64,000 bases of DNA, from the NCBI RefSeq assembly GCF_020523605.1, contig NZ_JAJAQI010000007.1:62001-126000 (forward strand), given 5' to 3'. The DNA comes from Roseicella aerolata (GTDB lineage: Bacteria; Pseudomonadota; Alphaproteobacteria; Acetobacterales; Acetobacteraceae). The notes beneath the pieces were generated by a model. The model saw nothing but the letters and a program-made list of their open reading frames with translations, was not told where the DNA came from and searched no databases. The translations under genes were made by a program, and so were the position numbers. Positions 9,408 through 18,022 of this stretch are shown in pieces (position 1 is the first letter of the stretch; each line of letters begins with the position of its first letter).

Positions 9408-10256
9408 TCATTCGGCCTGAGGGGATTGCAGCCTGACCGCCTGCCCCCGGCGGCGGAAGAGCCCGCCGGCCAGAATCATCGCCAGCAGGAGGCAGGAGCC
9501 GGCAACCACCAGGATCGCGGTCGTCCCGCCGGCCATGAGGGCCTGGCGCAGGATGGACAGCATGCCGCGGATGGAGGTGAAATTCTCGCCGATCGCCCAG
9601 CCGAGGATGAACAGGCCGAGGAACACCAGCGCCGGCCTCCGCGCCTCCAGCCATTCCAGCCACTGCCAGGCGATGGCGGGCAGCGGAATGCGTAGGAGGG
9701 CGGTGGCAAGCGCGAGGCCGAGGACATAGCCGATCAGGACATCGGATGCGTAGTGCAGGCCGACATAGACCCTGGCGAAGCTGACAAAGAGGAGGCCCCA
9801 GGCAACCGCGAGCATGGCGAGCGGACGCGACCTGGCCCAGATCACGGCAGCGATGGCCGCGACCAGCATGGCGTGGTCGGAGGGCATCGAGCTCCAGTCA
9901 TCCAGGTTCGCGAAGTAGTCGGTCGGCGGGAAGGGAATCTCCGGAAAGGCGAAGCGCGGCCGCTGGCGCATCGGCAGGAGCAGTTGCAGCATGCGGCCGA
10001 AGGCGAGCGCCGCGCCGATGGCGAGCGTGCCGCGCACCACCAGCTCCGCCGAGGCGAGAACGCCGCCCTGCTGCGTCTTTCCCGGGCTTCGCAGCCAGAC
10101 ATAGAGCAACAGCAGGACAAGCGGGGCCATCTTGACCATGTGGTTGCCAACGAACTGGTCGGCGATCCGCATGAAGAGCTGTGCTCCAGGGCCATCGCCC
10201 TGCAGCGTGACCGCCGCATCAAAGCCGAGTCGGTCGATCGGGTCCAACCATGACAT
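9408..10256 (-). CDS. PAP2-family membrane phosphatase
   Basis: A 282-residue integral membrane protein with six or so hydrophobic segments. The three acid-phosphatase motifs are visible: the RxRP-type element (RQRPRF), PSDHA (a variant of PSGH) and SFARVYVGLHYASDVLIG (the SR...H...D element). Members dephosphorylate lipid substrates such as undecaprenyl pyrophosphate or phosphatidic acid on the periplasmic side. The ATG at 10256 gives a polar start before the first helix; the frame continues far upstream but is out of character there. It is divergent from the HTH regulator. The precise lipid substrate is unknown. Confidence 0.85.
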   Translation of the reverse strand: MSWLDPIDRLGFDAAVTLQGDGPGAQLFMRIADQFVGNHMVKMAPLVLLLLYVWLRSPGKTQQGGVLASAELVVRGTLAIGAALAFGRMLQLLLPMRQRPRFAFPEIPFPPTDYFANLDDWSSMPSDHAMLVAAIAAVIWARSRPLAMLAVAWGLLFVSFARVYVGLHYASDVLIGYVLGLALATALLRIPLPAIAWQWLEWLEARRPALVFLGLFILGWAIGENFTSIRGMLSILRQALMAGGTTAILVVAGSCLLLAMILAGGLFRRRGQAVRLQSPQAE

Positions 10257-10634
10257 GACAGATCGATGACACCCCCCGGGATGACTGGCACTACAAGAAG
10301 CCGTTCCCGAGCAGCGCAAGGCAGGCCACCCGGCATGCAGGCCGGCCCACGGAAAGTGGCTGCGCCGCCTGCACGCCGGGGATCCCGCCGGCCGCCGCAT
10401 CCGCCGCGACAGGCCCCGATGGCGGCGGGGCGGGACCGGCCGCTCCGCACCACCCGGTGCCGCCGCCACCTGGCCGGCCGGGCCCCGCCACCGCGCCGGA
10501 ATCGGCCGCGGCAGGCCGGTGGAGCCGGGCAGCGCATCGCGGGCCAGCGCCTCCATGCCGCGGCCGGGCACGGTTCCTCCCTGCCCGGCGCGCTCCGCGC
10601 GGAACCGGCACGCAGCCGGCGCGTGGAAGCGGTG
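10257..10634. other. Intergenic region, 378 bp, no recognised feature
   Basis: Spacer between the divergent PAP2 phosphatase and HTH regulator genes. Frames run through it on both strands because of the high GC content, but their products are Pro/Arg/Ala-rich with no recognisable domain. No RNA or repeat was identified. Confidence 0.5.
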
Positions 10635-11057
10635 ATGCCGGATGAAGCCCCGCCCATGGCCGCGCTGATCGAGGGAAGGCTGGACCGGCTCGGCCTCTCG
10701 CCCGAGGAGGCGAGCCGGCAGGCCGGGCTGCCGGCCGATTTCCTGGAGCGCCTGGCGGCCGGCCGGGTGCCGCCGCCCCGCGGCCAGAAGCTGGTCAAGC
10801 TGGCGGAGGTGCTGGCGACCAGCGTCTCCTACCTGGTCGGGCTCGACCCCGATACGCCGCCGCCGCCGGAGGTGCTGGAGGAGGAGCAGGGCTCGCTCGG
10901 CCTGCTGGCGGGCGATGAGGAGGCGCTGCTGCGCGCCTATCGCCGGCTGGAGATGCCGCAGAAGGCGGCGGTGGTGCTGGTGGTGCGGAGCATGGCGGGG
11001 CCGGAGCCGGAGCCGGATGCGGTGCCGGCGAAGCGGGTGGCGCGGCGCCCGGCCTGA
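10635..11057 (+). CDS. Small XRE-like HTH transcriptional regulator
   Basis: A 140-residue protein. Residues 8-70 look like an XRE-type helix-turn-helix domain: a helix (MAALIEGRLDRLG), then LSPEEASRQAGLPADFLERL, then KLVKLAEVLATSVSYLVGLD, a typical lambda-repressor-fold ending. The C-terminal half is acidic then Ala/Pro-rich and has a short helix EEALLRAYRRLEMPQKAAVV, seen after the HTH in many alphaproteobacterial XRE proteins. The ATG at 10635 follows GGAAG by about seven bases. It converges on the transposase-like gene. Target unknown. Confidence 0.75.
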   Translation: MPDEAPPMAALIEGRLDRLGLSPEEASRQAGLPADFLERLAAGRVPPPRGQKLVKLAEVLATSVSYLVGLDPDTPPPPEVLEEEQGSLGLLAGDEEALLRAYRRLEMPQKAAVVLVVRSMAGPEPEPDAVPAKRVARRPA

Positions 11058-11131
11058 GCCGGGGCGGAGGGCGCCGCGCGAGGCGGCGCGGGACCCGCCG
11101 CGGCCTGCCGGGGGTGCGGCGCGGCGGGCGG

Positions 11132-11872
11132 TCACGCCGGCTCCCAGTCCCGCCGGATGCGGGTGCGGCCGCCGGCGATGGCGTGCAGGGAGTGCATCAG
11201 CCGCAGCAGCGGGCGCGGCGGCCACCAGCCGGGATGGTCGAAGGCATGCTGCGCGATGCGAAGGCAGACGGGCATGTAGATCTCGGACAGTTCGGGATCG
11301 GGCAGCCAGGGGGAAGGCGCCGGCAGGGCGCTGAACAGCCGGAGCTTGCGCGCCAGCATGATGGCCTTCAGCCCCATGATCCGGATGCCGCGCCGCACCG
11401 CGCAGCAGGCCCGGTAGGCGAGCGCCCGCAGCGCCGGCGCCGCCCCCGGCGTGGCGACGGCGGCCAGTAGCCGCAGCCAGAGCCCGCGATGCGCCCAGCG
11501 CCGGTAGGTGCGCGCGACCGTGTCGGCCTTGCCGAATTCGGGCGGCAGGGCCGACCAGGCCGCCCGCCCGCCGCCCTCCCGCGCCGGGCGCTTCAGCATG
11601 ACGGCGCGGAAGATGGCATCCAGCCTGCCGCGGACATCGGCCATGCGTTCCCCCGGCCGGCCGGGGCAGGCGAGGCCGCAGCCGGTTTCCTCCAGCAGCG
11701 GGACGAGGGCGGCCCATTCCGCATCGGTGAGCGGCGCCCAGGCGTGGCGCGGCGTGAGGCAGGTGAAGGGGTCGAGGTAGAGCCGCCGCCAGAGGTCGTG
11801 GCGCCGCATGAAGTCCGCCGGGATGAGGCCGGGAGGCATGGGGGGATCGGGGTGGCGGGGGCGGCGGGGCAT
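11132..11872 (-). CDS. Protein with an IS5-type transposase N-terminal (DUF4096-like) domain
   Basis: A 246-residue protein whose middle (about residues 45-145) reads like the N-terminal helix-turn-helix domain of IS5-family transposases: LTDAEWAALVPLL, GRPGERMADVRGRLDAIF, WSALPPEFGKADTVARTYRRW and GLWLRLLAA. The C-terminal 100 residues are helical, basic and Cys-containing, and no DDE catalytic domain follows. No terminal inverted repeats or target duplications were seen. The ATG at 11872 follows GAGGA by seven bases; the N-terminus is Pro/Arg-rich. TTGACT (minus strand, 11936-11931) in an unusually AT-rich patch could be a -35 element. It may be a relic or a domesticated DNA-binding protein; function unknown. 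Confidence 0.65.
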   Translation of the reverse strand: MPRRPRHPDPPMPPGLIPADFMRRHDLWRRLYLDPFTCLTPRHAWAPLTDAEWAALVPLLEETGCGLACPGRPGERMADVRGRLDAIFRAVMLKRPAREGGGRAAWSALPPEFGKADTVARTYRRWAHRGLWLRLLAAVATPGAAPALRALAYRACCAVRRGIRIMGLKAIMLARKLRLFSALPAPSPWLPDPELSEIYMPVCLRIAQHAFDHPGWWPPRPLLRLMHSLHAIAGGRTRIRRDWEPA

Positions 11873-12139
11873 GGGCGGGGTCCTCGGCGGCGGCACCAGG
11901 ACCTGGAACGAAAGCAGAAAATAGGAAAATAGTCAAGGAGGACCGCCGGAGGGGCGCGCGATTGCAGGCCGGGCGGCGCAGTCGCCAAACAGCCGGAAAG
12001 GGCGGAATCCGAACTTTCCGCGGCGCCCGCTCCTGAATTGGCTTGAGATGCACATTTCGATCGATGGACCCTGCCCCGTATTTCCGGGAATGCCCGGGCA
12101 ATCCGCTTGGAGCCGCATGATCAGCGGTAGGGAGGACGT

Positions 12140-14182
12140 ATGACCAAAAGTCACCCCGCTCTCGGCGCTTCTCCGCGCACCGACCTCAACCGACGCGACA
12201 TCATGACGGCGGGCCCGGCACTTGCTCTTCTCGGTCTGCCCTCGCGCCTTGTCGGAACCGCCCAGGCGCAGTCTGTAGCGAGCGGCACGCAATCCAAGCC
12301 GGCCACCGCGGCAACCCGCGCGGCAAACGAGGCGGTCCGGAGTTACTTGAACTTCAACGACCGCGATGACTTCGAGAACGCCACGCGTGGCCTGATCGCG
12401 CGGCCCGACACGCTGACGATCCGAGACGCGAAAGGTGGCATCGTCTGGGACCTGGAGGCGTACAAGTCGTTCATCGATGTCGATAAGCCTGCGCCGGACA
12501 CGGTGAATCCGAGCCTGTGGCGCAATGCCCAGCTCAACATGCAGTACGGCCTGTTCCGGGTGCACGACCGCATCGTCCAGGTGCGGGGCTACGACCTCGC
12601 CAACGTCACCTTCGTCCAGGGCGACACCGGCTGGATCATTCTCGACACTGGCAGCAACCTCGAAACCGGGAAGGCGGCCTACGAACTGGTCAGCCAGCAC
12701 CTCGGCCAGCGGCCCGTCCTCGCCGTCGTCTACAGCCACAGCCATGGTGACCACTTCGGCGGCGTCCGGGGCCTGGTTGATGAGGCGGATGTGCGCGCCG
12801 GCAAGGTGCAGATCATTGCGCCGGCGGGTTTCACCGAACACGCGATCAGCGAGTTCGTGATCGCAGGTAACGCCATGGCACGGCGCGGCATCTACATGTA
12901 CGGGCCTCTCCTGTCGCGCAATCCGCAGGGCGGCGTCAATGCCGGCCTTGGCCAGACGGTTGGTCATGGCAACAGCGGCCTGCTGCTGCCGACGCGCGAG
13001 ATCAGGCAGACCGGCGAGGACGTTACCATCGACGGCGTCCGCATGGTGTTCCAGATGACGCCGGGCACCGAGGCCCCGGCGGAGATGAACACCCATCTCC
13101 CGCAGTTCCGCGCCATGTGGATGGCGGAGAACACGACCAACACCATGCATAACCTTCTCACCCTGCGCGGGGCGCAGGTCCGTGACGGGCTGGCATGGGC
13201 GAAGTTCATCAACGAGACGATCGAGCTCTACGGCGACAACACGGAGGTGAAGTTCCAGGCGCACCATTGGCCGATGTGGGGCAATGCCAAGATCATCGAC
13301 TACTGGAAGAAGCAGCGAGATCTCTACAAATACATCCACGACCAATCGGTGAACCTGATGAACAAGGGCTACACCGGGGTCGAGATCTCCAACATGATCA
13401 GGCTGCCGCCGGAGCTCGACAAGGCGTGGTTCAACCGCGGATACTATGGCTCCCTGAAGCACAACTCGCGCGCGGTCTATCAGCGCTACATGGGATTCTA
13501 CGACGGCAATCCATCAACGCTCGATCAGTTGCCGCCGGAGGAGGCCGCCAGGAAATACGCGGAGTACATGGGCGGTGCGACGGCGGTCCTGCAGAAGGCG
13601 AAAGCCGATTTCGACAAGGGCGAGTACCGCTGGGTGGCGGAGGCGCTGAAGCACATCGTCTTCGCAGATGCGAACAACCGGGAGGCGAAGGAACTGCTCG
13701 CGGATGCCTATGAGCAGATGGGCTATCAGGCCGAGTCCGGGCCCTGGCGCTCGATCTATCTGCAGGGCGCGCTGGAACTGCGGCACGGGGTGCCGAGTGC
13801 CGGCGAACTCAACACGTCCGGTCCGGATACGATCCGGGCGATGCCGCCGGAGATGACGTTCGACTATCTCGCGGTGAAGCTCAACGCCGAGAAGGCGATG
13901 GGCAAGAAGCTGTCGTTGACGGTGGAGTTCAGCGACCTGAACCAGGCCTATGCGCTGCTTATCGAGAACAGCGTGCTCAACTACTCGAAGAAGCCGACCA
14001 CGACGGATGCCAAGCTGACGCTCACCAAGGCGACCTTCGATCAGGTGCAGACAGGCGAGTTGTCGATGGACCAGGCCATCGCGTCCGGCGATCTCGAGAT
14101 CGACGGCCGCAGGGAAGCGCTGACGGAATTCATCGGCCTGTTCGACACCTTCCCGTTCTGGTTCAACATCGTCACGCCGTGA
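12140..14182 (+). CDS. Alkyl sulfatase, SdsA1/BDS1-type metallo-beta-lactamase
   Basis: A 680-residue hydrolase that cleaves primary alkyl sulfates (for example SDS) to alcohol and sulfate. The N-terminus has a Tat-type leader (NRRDIM followed by a hydrophobic stretch and AQAQS), so export to the periplasm is likely. The zinc-binding motif HSHGDHFGG begins at His200. The family block from AEMNTHLPQ through MAENTTNTMHNL and RGAQVRD follows. The last 130 residues form the SCP2-like C-terminal domain that binds the alkyl chain. A strong GGGAGG ribosome site precedes the ATG. Length and motifs match the full family. Codon use looks less extreme in GC than in neighbours, and a transposase-like gene lies upstream, so acquisition is possible. 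Confidence 0.9.
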   Translation: MTKSHPALGASPRTDLNRRDIMTAGPALALLGLPSRLVGTAQAQSVASGTQSKPATAATRAANEAVRSYLNFNDRDDFENATRGLIARPDTLTIRDAKGGIVWDLEAYKSFIDVDKPAPDTVNPSLWRNAQLNMQYGLFRVHDRIVQVRGYDLANVTFVQGDTGWIILDTGSNLETGKAAYELVSQHLGQRPVLAVVYSHSHGDHFGGVRGLVDEADVRAGKVQIIAPAGFTEHAISEFVIAGNAMARRGIYMYGPLLSRNPQGGVNAGLGQTVGHGNSGLLLPTREIRQTGEDVTIDGVRMVFQMTPGTEAPAEMNTHLPQFRAMWMAENTTNTMHNLLTLRGAQVRDGLAWAKFINETIELYGDNTEVKFQAHHWPMWGNAKIIDYWKKQRDLYKYIHDQSVNLMNKGYTGVEISNMIRLPPELDKAWFNRGYYGSLKHNSRAVYQRYMGFYDGNPSTLDQLPPEEAARKYAEYMGGATAVLQKAKADFDKGEYRWVAEALKHIVFADANNREAKELLADAYEQMGYQAESGPWRSIYLQGALELRHGVPSAGELNTSGPDTIRAMPPEMTFDYLAVKLNAEKAMGKKLSLTVEFSDLNQAYALLIENSVLNYSKKPTTTDAKLTLTKATFDQVQTGELSMDQAIASGDLEIDGRREALTEFIGLFDTFPFWFNIVTP

Positions 14183-14284
14183 CGGGCGAGCTCCGAGCGG
14201 ATGGGCCGGCCCCGGCGCGACTTTGGCGAGCCAGAGTCTGCTCCGGGTCGAACCTGGCGCTGTCCGCCCGCGCCCTACCCCGCC

Positions 14285-14560
14285 CGCGCGCCGCTCGCCC
14301 AGGATCGGCTCCCACCGCTCCGCCTCCGCCCGGATGAACCGCGCCGCCGCGGCCGGGCCGCCCGCCAGCGGCTCGATCCCCGCCTCCGCATGGCGCGCCT
14401 GCAGCGACTGCCAGGAAGACGCGGCATAGCCCGCCACCCCCGCCTCCTGCAGCGTCGGCAGTTCCGGCAGCAGGCGGGACCGGCGGGCGGTGGCCACCGC
14501 CAGCATCCGCACTGTCCCGTCCTTCGCCCGCGGCGCCAGCAGGGCCTGGCTGTCGATCAT
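14285..14560 (-). pseudogene. Fossil of a Bug/TctC receptor gene (C-terminal fragment)
   Basis: The minus strand from 14560 reads MIDSQALLAP... RMLAVATARRSRLLPELPT... EAGVAGYAASSWQSL, then jumps to AEAGIEPLAGG and AARFIRAEAERWEPIL. These are successive blocks of the C-terminal third of tripartite tricarboxylate receptors. About 25-30 residues between the two parts are missing, and the whole N-terminal two thirds are absent. It starts directly after the stop codon of the intact Bug gene but differs clearly from that gene's own C-terminus, so it is a diverged paralogue rather than a fresh duplication. Confidence 0.6.
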
Positions 14561-14573
14561 CAGCCCGGCCGGG

Positions 14574-15560
14574 CTACTCGATCCTGATGCCCGCGCTCTT
14601 GATCAACGCCGCGTAGCGCTCGGCATCCTGGCGCAGCAGCGCCGCGGCCTCGGCGCTGGTCCCGCCGCCGGGAATGAAGCCGGCCTCCCGGATGCGGGGG
14701 CGCAGCGCGGGGTCCTGCAGCGCCTTGTTCACCGCCGCCGCCCAGCGCTCGCGGATCGGCTCCGGCAGGTTGGCCGGGCCCATCAGCATGTACCAGACAT
14801 TGGCGTCGAAGCCGGGGAAGCCGCTTTCCGCCACCGTCGGCAGGTCGGGCAGCCATTCGATCCGGTCCGGCATGGTGGTGGCCAGCGCCCGCACCCGCTC
14901 GCCGCGGATATGCGGCAGGTAGGTGGGGAAGGTGTCGATCGCCAGGTCGATGCGCCCGGCCAGGATCTCGTTCACCGCCTGGCCGGTGCCGCGGAAGGGC
15001 ACATGGGTCATCTTCACGCCCGCCGCCGCGGCCAGCAGTTCCGCCGCCAGGTGCTGCTGCGTGACGACGCCGGAGGAGGAGTAGTTGAGCGCCCCCGGAT
15101 TGGCCCTGGCATGCGCGATCAGCCCGGCCAGGTCGCGCGCCGGGGAGGAGAGCGGCACCACGACCACCAGCGGCACGGTCGCCGCCAGCACCACCGGCGT
15201 CTGGTCCTTGTGGATGTCGAAGGGCGGCGGGCTCATCTGCGGCGGCACCACGGCCGAGGCGCTGACCGTTGTCATGAACATGGTGTGCCCGTCCGGCGCG
15301 GCCCGGCTGCCGGCCAGCGCGGCGACGGTGCCGCTGGCGCCGGGGCGGTTCTCGACCGCCACCGGCTGGCCGAGCTCCGCCTGCAGGATGGGGGCGAGGA
15401 AGCGGGTGATGATGTCGGTGCCGCCGCCGGGGGCGAAGCCGACCAGGATGGTGACGGGCCGCGTCGGCTCCCAGCGCGCCTGGGCGAGGGCGGGGGCGGC
15501 CAGCGGGGCCAGGACGGGCGCGGCCAGGGCCGTGCCCAGCAGCCGGCGACGTGTGGTCAT
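14574..15560 (-). CDS. Bug/TctC-type periplasmic substrate-binding protein
   Basis: A 328-residue receptor of the tripartite tricarboxylate transporter family. It has a Tat-like leader (MTTRRRLLGTALAAPVLAP ending ALAQA), then PVTILVGFAPGGGTDIITR and GQPVAVENRPGASG, two standard Bug motifs, and LPTVAESGFPGFDA in the C-terminal lobe. Members bind carboxylates in the periplasm, often as orphans without TctAB, as here. The ATG at 15560 is preceded by GGGAGG and GGAAGA. It follows the enoyl-CoA hydratase and zinc-ribbon genes on the same strand, so the ligand may be an acid fed into CoA-ester metabolism (inference). Confidence 0.9.
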   Translation of the reverse strand: MTTRRRLLGTALAAPVLAPLAAPALAQARWEPTRPVTILVGFAPGGGTDIITRFLAPILQAELGQPVAVENRPGASGTVAALAGSRAAPDGHTMFMTTVSASAVVPPQMSPPPFDIHKDQTPVVLAATVPLVVVVPLSSPARDLAGLIAHARANPGALNYSSSGVVTQQHLAAELLAAAAGVKMTHVPFRGTGQAVNEILAGRIDLAIDTFPTYLPHIRGERVRALATTMPDRIEWLPDLPTVAESGFPGFDANVWYMLMGPANLPEPIRERWAAAVNKALQDPALRPRIREAGFIPGGGTSAEAAALLRQDAERYAALIKSAGIRIE

Positions 15561-15639
15561 TCTTCCTAATCCTCCCTTGTGTCCTGTCAGCACGGGCCTG
15601 GTGGGCGCCCGCGCGTGCCGCCACGCAGGCGCGGCGGCC

Positions 15640-15873
15640 TCAATGCGTCGTCTCGTCCCGCCGGACGCGGCGGATGCCGCGCAGCGTCGCCCGCCGGTCC
15701 CAGCGATGGCCGCAATCCGGGCATTCCCAGGCCACCGTGCTGCCGCCCTCCGCGATGCCGAGCGCCCGCGACCAGCGCCAGGGCGGCTCGAACAGATGGC
15801 GCAGATCGGCGGGGACCGGGCCGCCGTCCAGATCGGCCCGGCAGGCGGGGCAGCGGCCCGGCGCCGGGCTCAC
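15640..15873 (-). CDS. Small zinc-ribbon protein of unknown function
   Basis: A 77-residue protein starting at GTG 15873, overlapping the stop of the enoyl-CoA hydratase gene by four bases (GTGA). It has two Cys pairs, CPACRAD near the N-terminus and ECPDCGHRWDRR in the middle, fitting a zinc ribbon. The C-terminus is basic (RGIRRVRRDE). I do not recognise a functional family. Coupling to the hydratase suggests co-expression, possibly as an accessory or regulatory factor. Confidence 0.6.
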   Translation of the reverse strand: MSPAPGRCPACRADLDGGPVPADLRHLFEPPWRWSRALGIAEGGSTVAWECPDCGHRWDRRATLRGIRRVRRDETTH

Positions 15874-16646
15874 GTCCCGGTCCAGCTCGCCGGCTTCTTG
15901 GCGAGGAAATTCGCCACGCCCTCGCGGAAGTCGTTGCTGGTGAAGCACATGGTCACCAGGTCGTCGCCCTCCACCTGGCGGGCGGCGAGGCGGAGGCGCC
16001 GCATCGCCTCCTTGGTTGCGCGCAGCGTCAGCGGCGCATGGCCGGCGATGGTGCGCGCCAGCGCCTCGGCCCGGGCCTGCAGCGCGGCGTGGTCGGGCAG
16101 CACTTCCGAGACCAGGCCGATCGCCCTGGCCTCCTCCGCCTCGATCAGCCGCGCGGTGTAGACCAGGTCGATGACCCGCGCCGGGCCGATCAGCGCGGCG
16201 AGGCGCGCGTAATTCGCCATGGAAAGGCAGTTGCCGAGCGTCTTCGCGATCGGGAAGCCGATGCGGGCATTGGCTGCGGCGATGCGCATGTCGCAGACCG
16301 CGGCGATGCCGGCGCCGCCGCCGGTGCAGGCGCCGGCGATGGCGGCGATGGTCGGCTTCGGGCAGGCCTCGAGCGCGGAGAGGACGCGGTCGATCCGCTC
16401 CTCGTACTGCAAGGCATCCTCGGGCGTGCGGAATTCGGTGAATTGCGAGATGTCGGTGCCGGCGGCGAAGGCCTTCTCGCCGGCGCCGGTGATGACCAGG
16501 GCGCGGAGCGACCGGTCCTCCCCGGCCGCAAGGGCGATCTCCCGCAGCTTCTCATACATCGGGAAGGTCATCGCGTTGCGCGCCTGGGGACGGTTCAGCG
16601 TGATGAAGCCGATGCCGTCGCGCGTTTCGTAGAGCAGCTCGTCCAT
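15870..16646 (-). CDS. Enoyl-CoA hydratase/isomerase family protein
   Basis: A 258-residue crotonase-fold enzyme acting on acyl-CoA in the cytoplasm. Visible are the N-terminal GIGFITLNRPQARNAM, the oxyanion-hole block (AFAAGTDISQF) and the helix GACTGGGAGIAAVCDMRIA with the second oxyanion Gly. The C-terminal FREGVANFLAKKPASWTG is the common ECH tail. The position of the usual catalytic Glu cannot be confirmed by eye, so hydratase, isomerase or thioesterase activity are all possible. ATG 16646 follows GGGAGGAA. It heads a minus-strand operon with the zinc-ribbon gene and the Bug receptor, divergent from a CoA-transferase. Confidence 0.88.
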   Translation of the reverse strand: MDELLYETRDGIGFITLNRPQARNAMTFPMYEKLREIALAAGEDRSLRALVITGAGEKAFAAGTDISQFTEFRTPEDALQYEERIDRVLSALEACPKPTIAAIAGACTGGGAGIAAVCDMRIAAANARIGFPIAKTLGNCLSMANYARLAALIGPARVIDLVYTARLIEAEEARAIGLVSEVLPDHAALQARAEALARTIAGHAPLTLRATKEAMRRLRLAARQVEGDDLVTMCFTSNDFREGVANFLAKKPASWTGT

Positions 16647-16783
16647 GGGGTTCCTCCCGGGGTTGGACCCATTGGTGCCGGGGCCCGGGCCGGTTATCAA
16701 GCCATGGACCGCAAATGGGGCGGCCTGCTGGTCCCCGCCTTCGTCCGCAGAAGGCAGGGTCAGGACGCCAGGAGGAACGACGA

Positions 16784-17956
16784 ATGCTGCCGCTGTCCCG
16801 CTTCACCGTGCTCGACCTCACCCGGGTCCGTTCCGGCCCCACCTGCGTCCGGCAGCTCGCCGACTGGGGCGCCAATGTCATCAAGATCGAGGCGCCGGAG
16901 GAGATCGACACCGGCAGCGGCATGGGGGGCGAGCGGCACGGGCCGGACTTCCAGCATGTGCACCGCAACAAGCGCGGCATCACGCTGAACCTGAAGCACC
17001 CGGACGGCCTCGCGCTGTTCCGGAAGATGGTCGAGAAGGCCGATGTGGTGGTGGAGAACTACCGCCCCGACGTGAAGGACCGGCTCGGGATCAATTTCGA
17101 GTCGCTGTCGGCCATCAACCCGCGCATCGTGCTCGGCTCCATCAGCGGCTTCGGCCAGACCGGGCCTTACGCGAAGCGGCCGGGCTTCGACCAGATCGCT
17201 CAGGGGATGGGCGGGCTGATGAGCGTGACCGGCCTGCCCGGCCAGGGCCCGGTGCGGGTCGGCATACCGGTCGCCGACCTGACGGCCGGGCTCTACACAG
17301 CCATCGGCATCCTGGTCGCGCTGCTGGAGCGGGAGCAGACCGGCAAGGGCCGCTGGGTCCATACCAGCCTGCTGGAGGCCATGGTGGCGATGATGGACTT
17401 CCAGGCCACCCGCTGGACGATGAAGGGAGAGGTGCCGAAGCAGGCCGGCAACGACCACCCGACCACCGTGCCGACCGGCCTGTTCCGCACCAAGGACGGG
17501 CTGATGAACCTGGCCGGCGGCGGGCAGGAGATGTGGAACCGGATCGTCGCGACCCTCGGGATCGAGGAGCAGGCCAAGAACCCGGCCTTCGCCACCGACA
17601 AGTCCCGCGCCGAGAACCGGGAGAAGACCAATGCCCTGCTGCAATCGGTGCTGGAGACCGATACCTCCGAGAACTGGATCGCCAGGCTGAACAAGGCCGG
17701 CGTGCCCTCCGGCCCGGTCTATTCCATGGACCAGGTCTTCGCCGACCCCCAGGTGCAGCATCTCGGCATCGAATGGCCGGTGGAGCATCCGGCGCTCGGC
17801 ACGGTGAAGCTGGTGCGGGCGCCGATGAACCTGGAAGGGGTGGAGCCGCCGCGCCGGCCGACGCCGGAGCGGGGCGAGCACACCGCCGAGGTGCTGGCGG
17901 AGTTCGGCGTCCCGGCCGAGGAAGTGGCGGCGCTGAAGGCGAAAGGTGCCGTCTGA
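16784..17956 (+). CDS. CaiB/BaiF family (class III) CoA-transferase
   Basis: A 390-residue CoA-transferase. It begins LPLSRFTVLDLTRVRSGPTC with the family block DWGANVIKIEAP, then NLKHPDGLALF. The catalytic Asp of the formyl-CoA transferase family corresponds to Asp165 in VADLTAGLYTA. It has a strong GGAGGAA ribosome site. Upstream and divergent is an enoyl-CoA hydratase; downstream is a tartrate dehydratase-like gene 66 bp away on the same strand, so the enzyme may activate a small hydroxy- or dicarboxylic acid. The exact substrate cannot be told from sequence. Confidence 0.9.
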   Translation: MLPLSRFTVLDLTRVRSGPTCVRQLADWGANVIKIEAPEEIDTGSGMGGERHGPDFQHVHRNKRGITLNLKHPDGLALFRKMVEKADVVVENYRPDVKDRLGINFESLSAINPRIVLGSISGFGQTGPYAKRPGFDQIAQGMGGLMSVTGLPGQGPVRVGIPVADLTAGLYTAIGILVALLEREQTGKGRWVHTSLLEAMVAMMDFQATRWTMKGEVPKQAGNDHPTTVPTGLFRTKDGLMNLAGGGQEMWNRIVATLGIEEQAKNPAFATDKSRAENREKTNALLQSVLETDTSENWIARLNKAGVPSGPVYSMDQVFADPQVQHLGIEWPVEHPALGTVKLVRAPMNLEGVEPPRRPTPERGEHTAEVLAEFGVPAEEVAALKAKGAV

Positions 17957-18022
17957 CGGTCCTTGACCGGGGCGCCCGGCTGCGTCAGCAGGGCGCCTCC
18001 ACTCGGGAGGGACGCGACGCCC

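Noticed and set aside
11933-13462. A 509-codon minus-strand frame opposite the alkyl sulfatase
   Set aside because: The plus strand carries the HSHGDHFGG motif, a Tat leader and a strong ribosome site; the opposite frame has no recognisable family.
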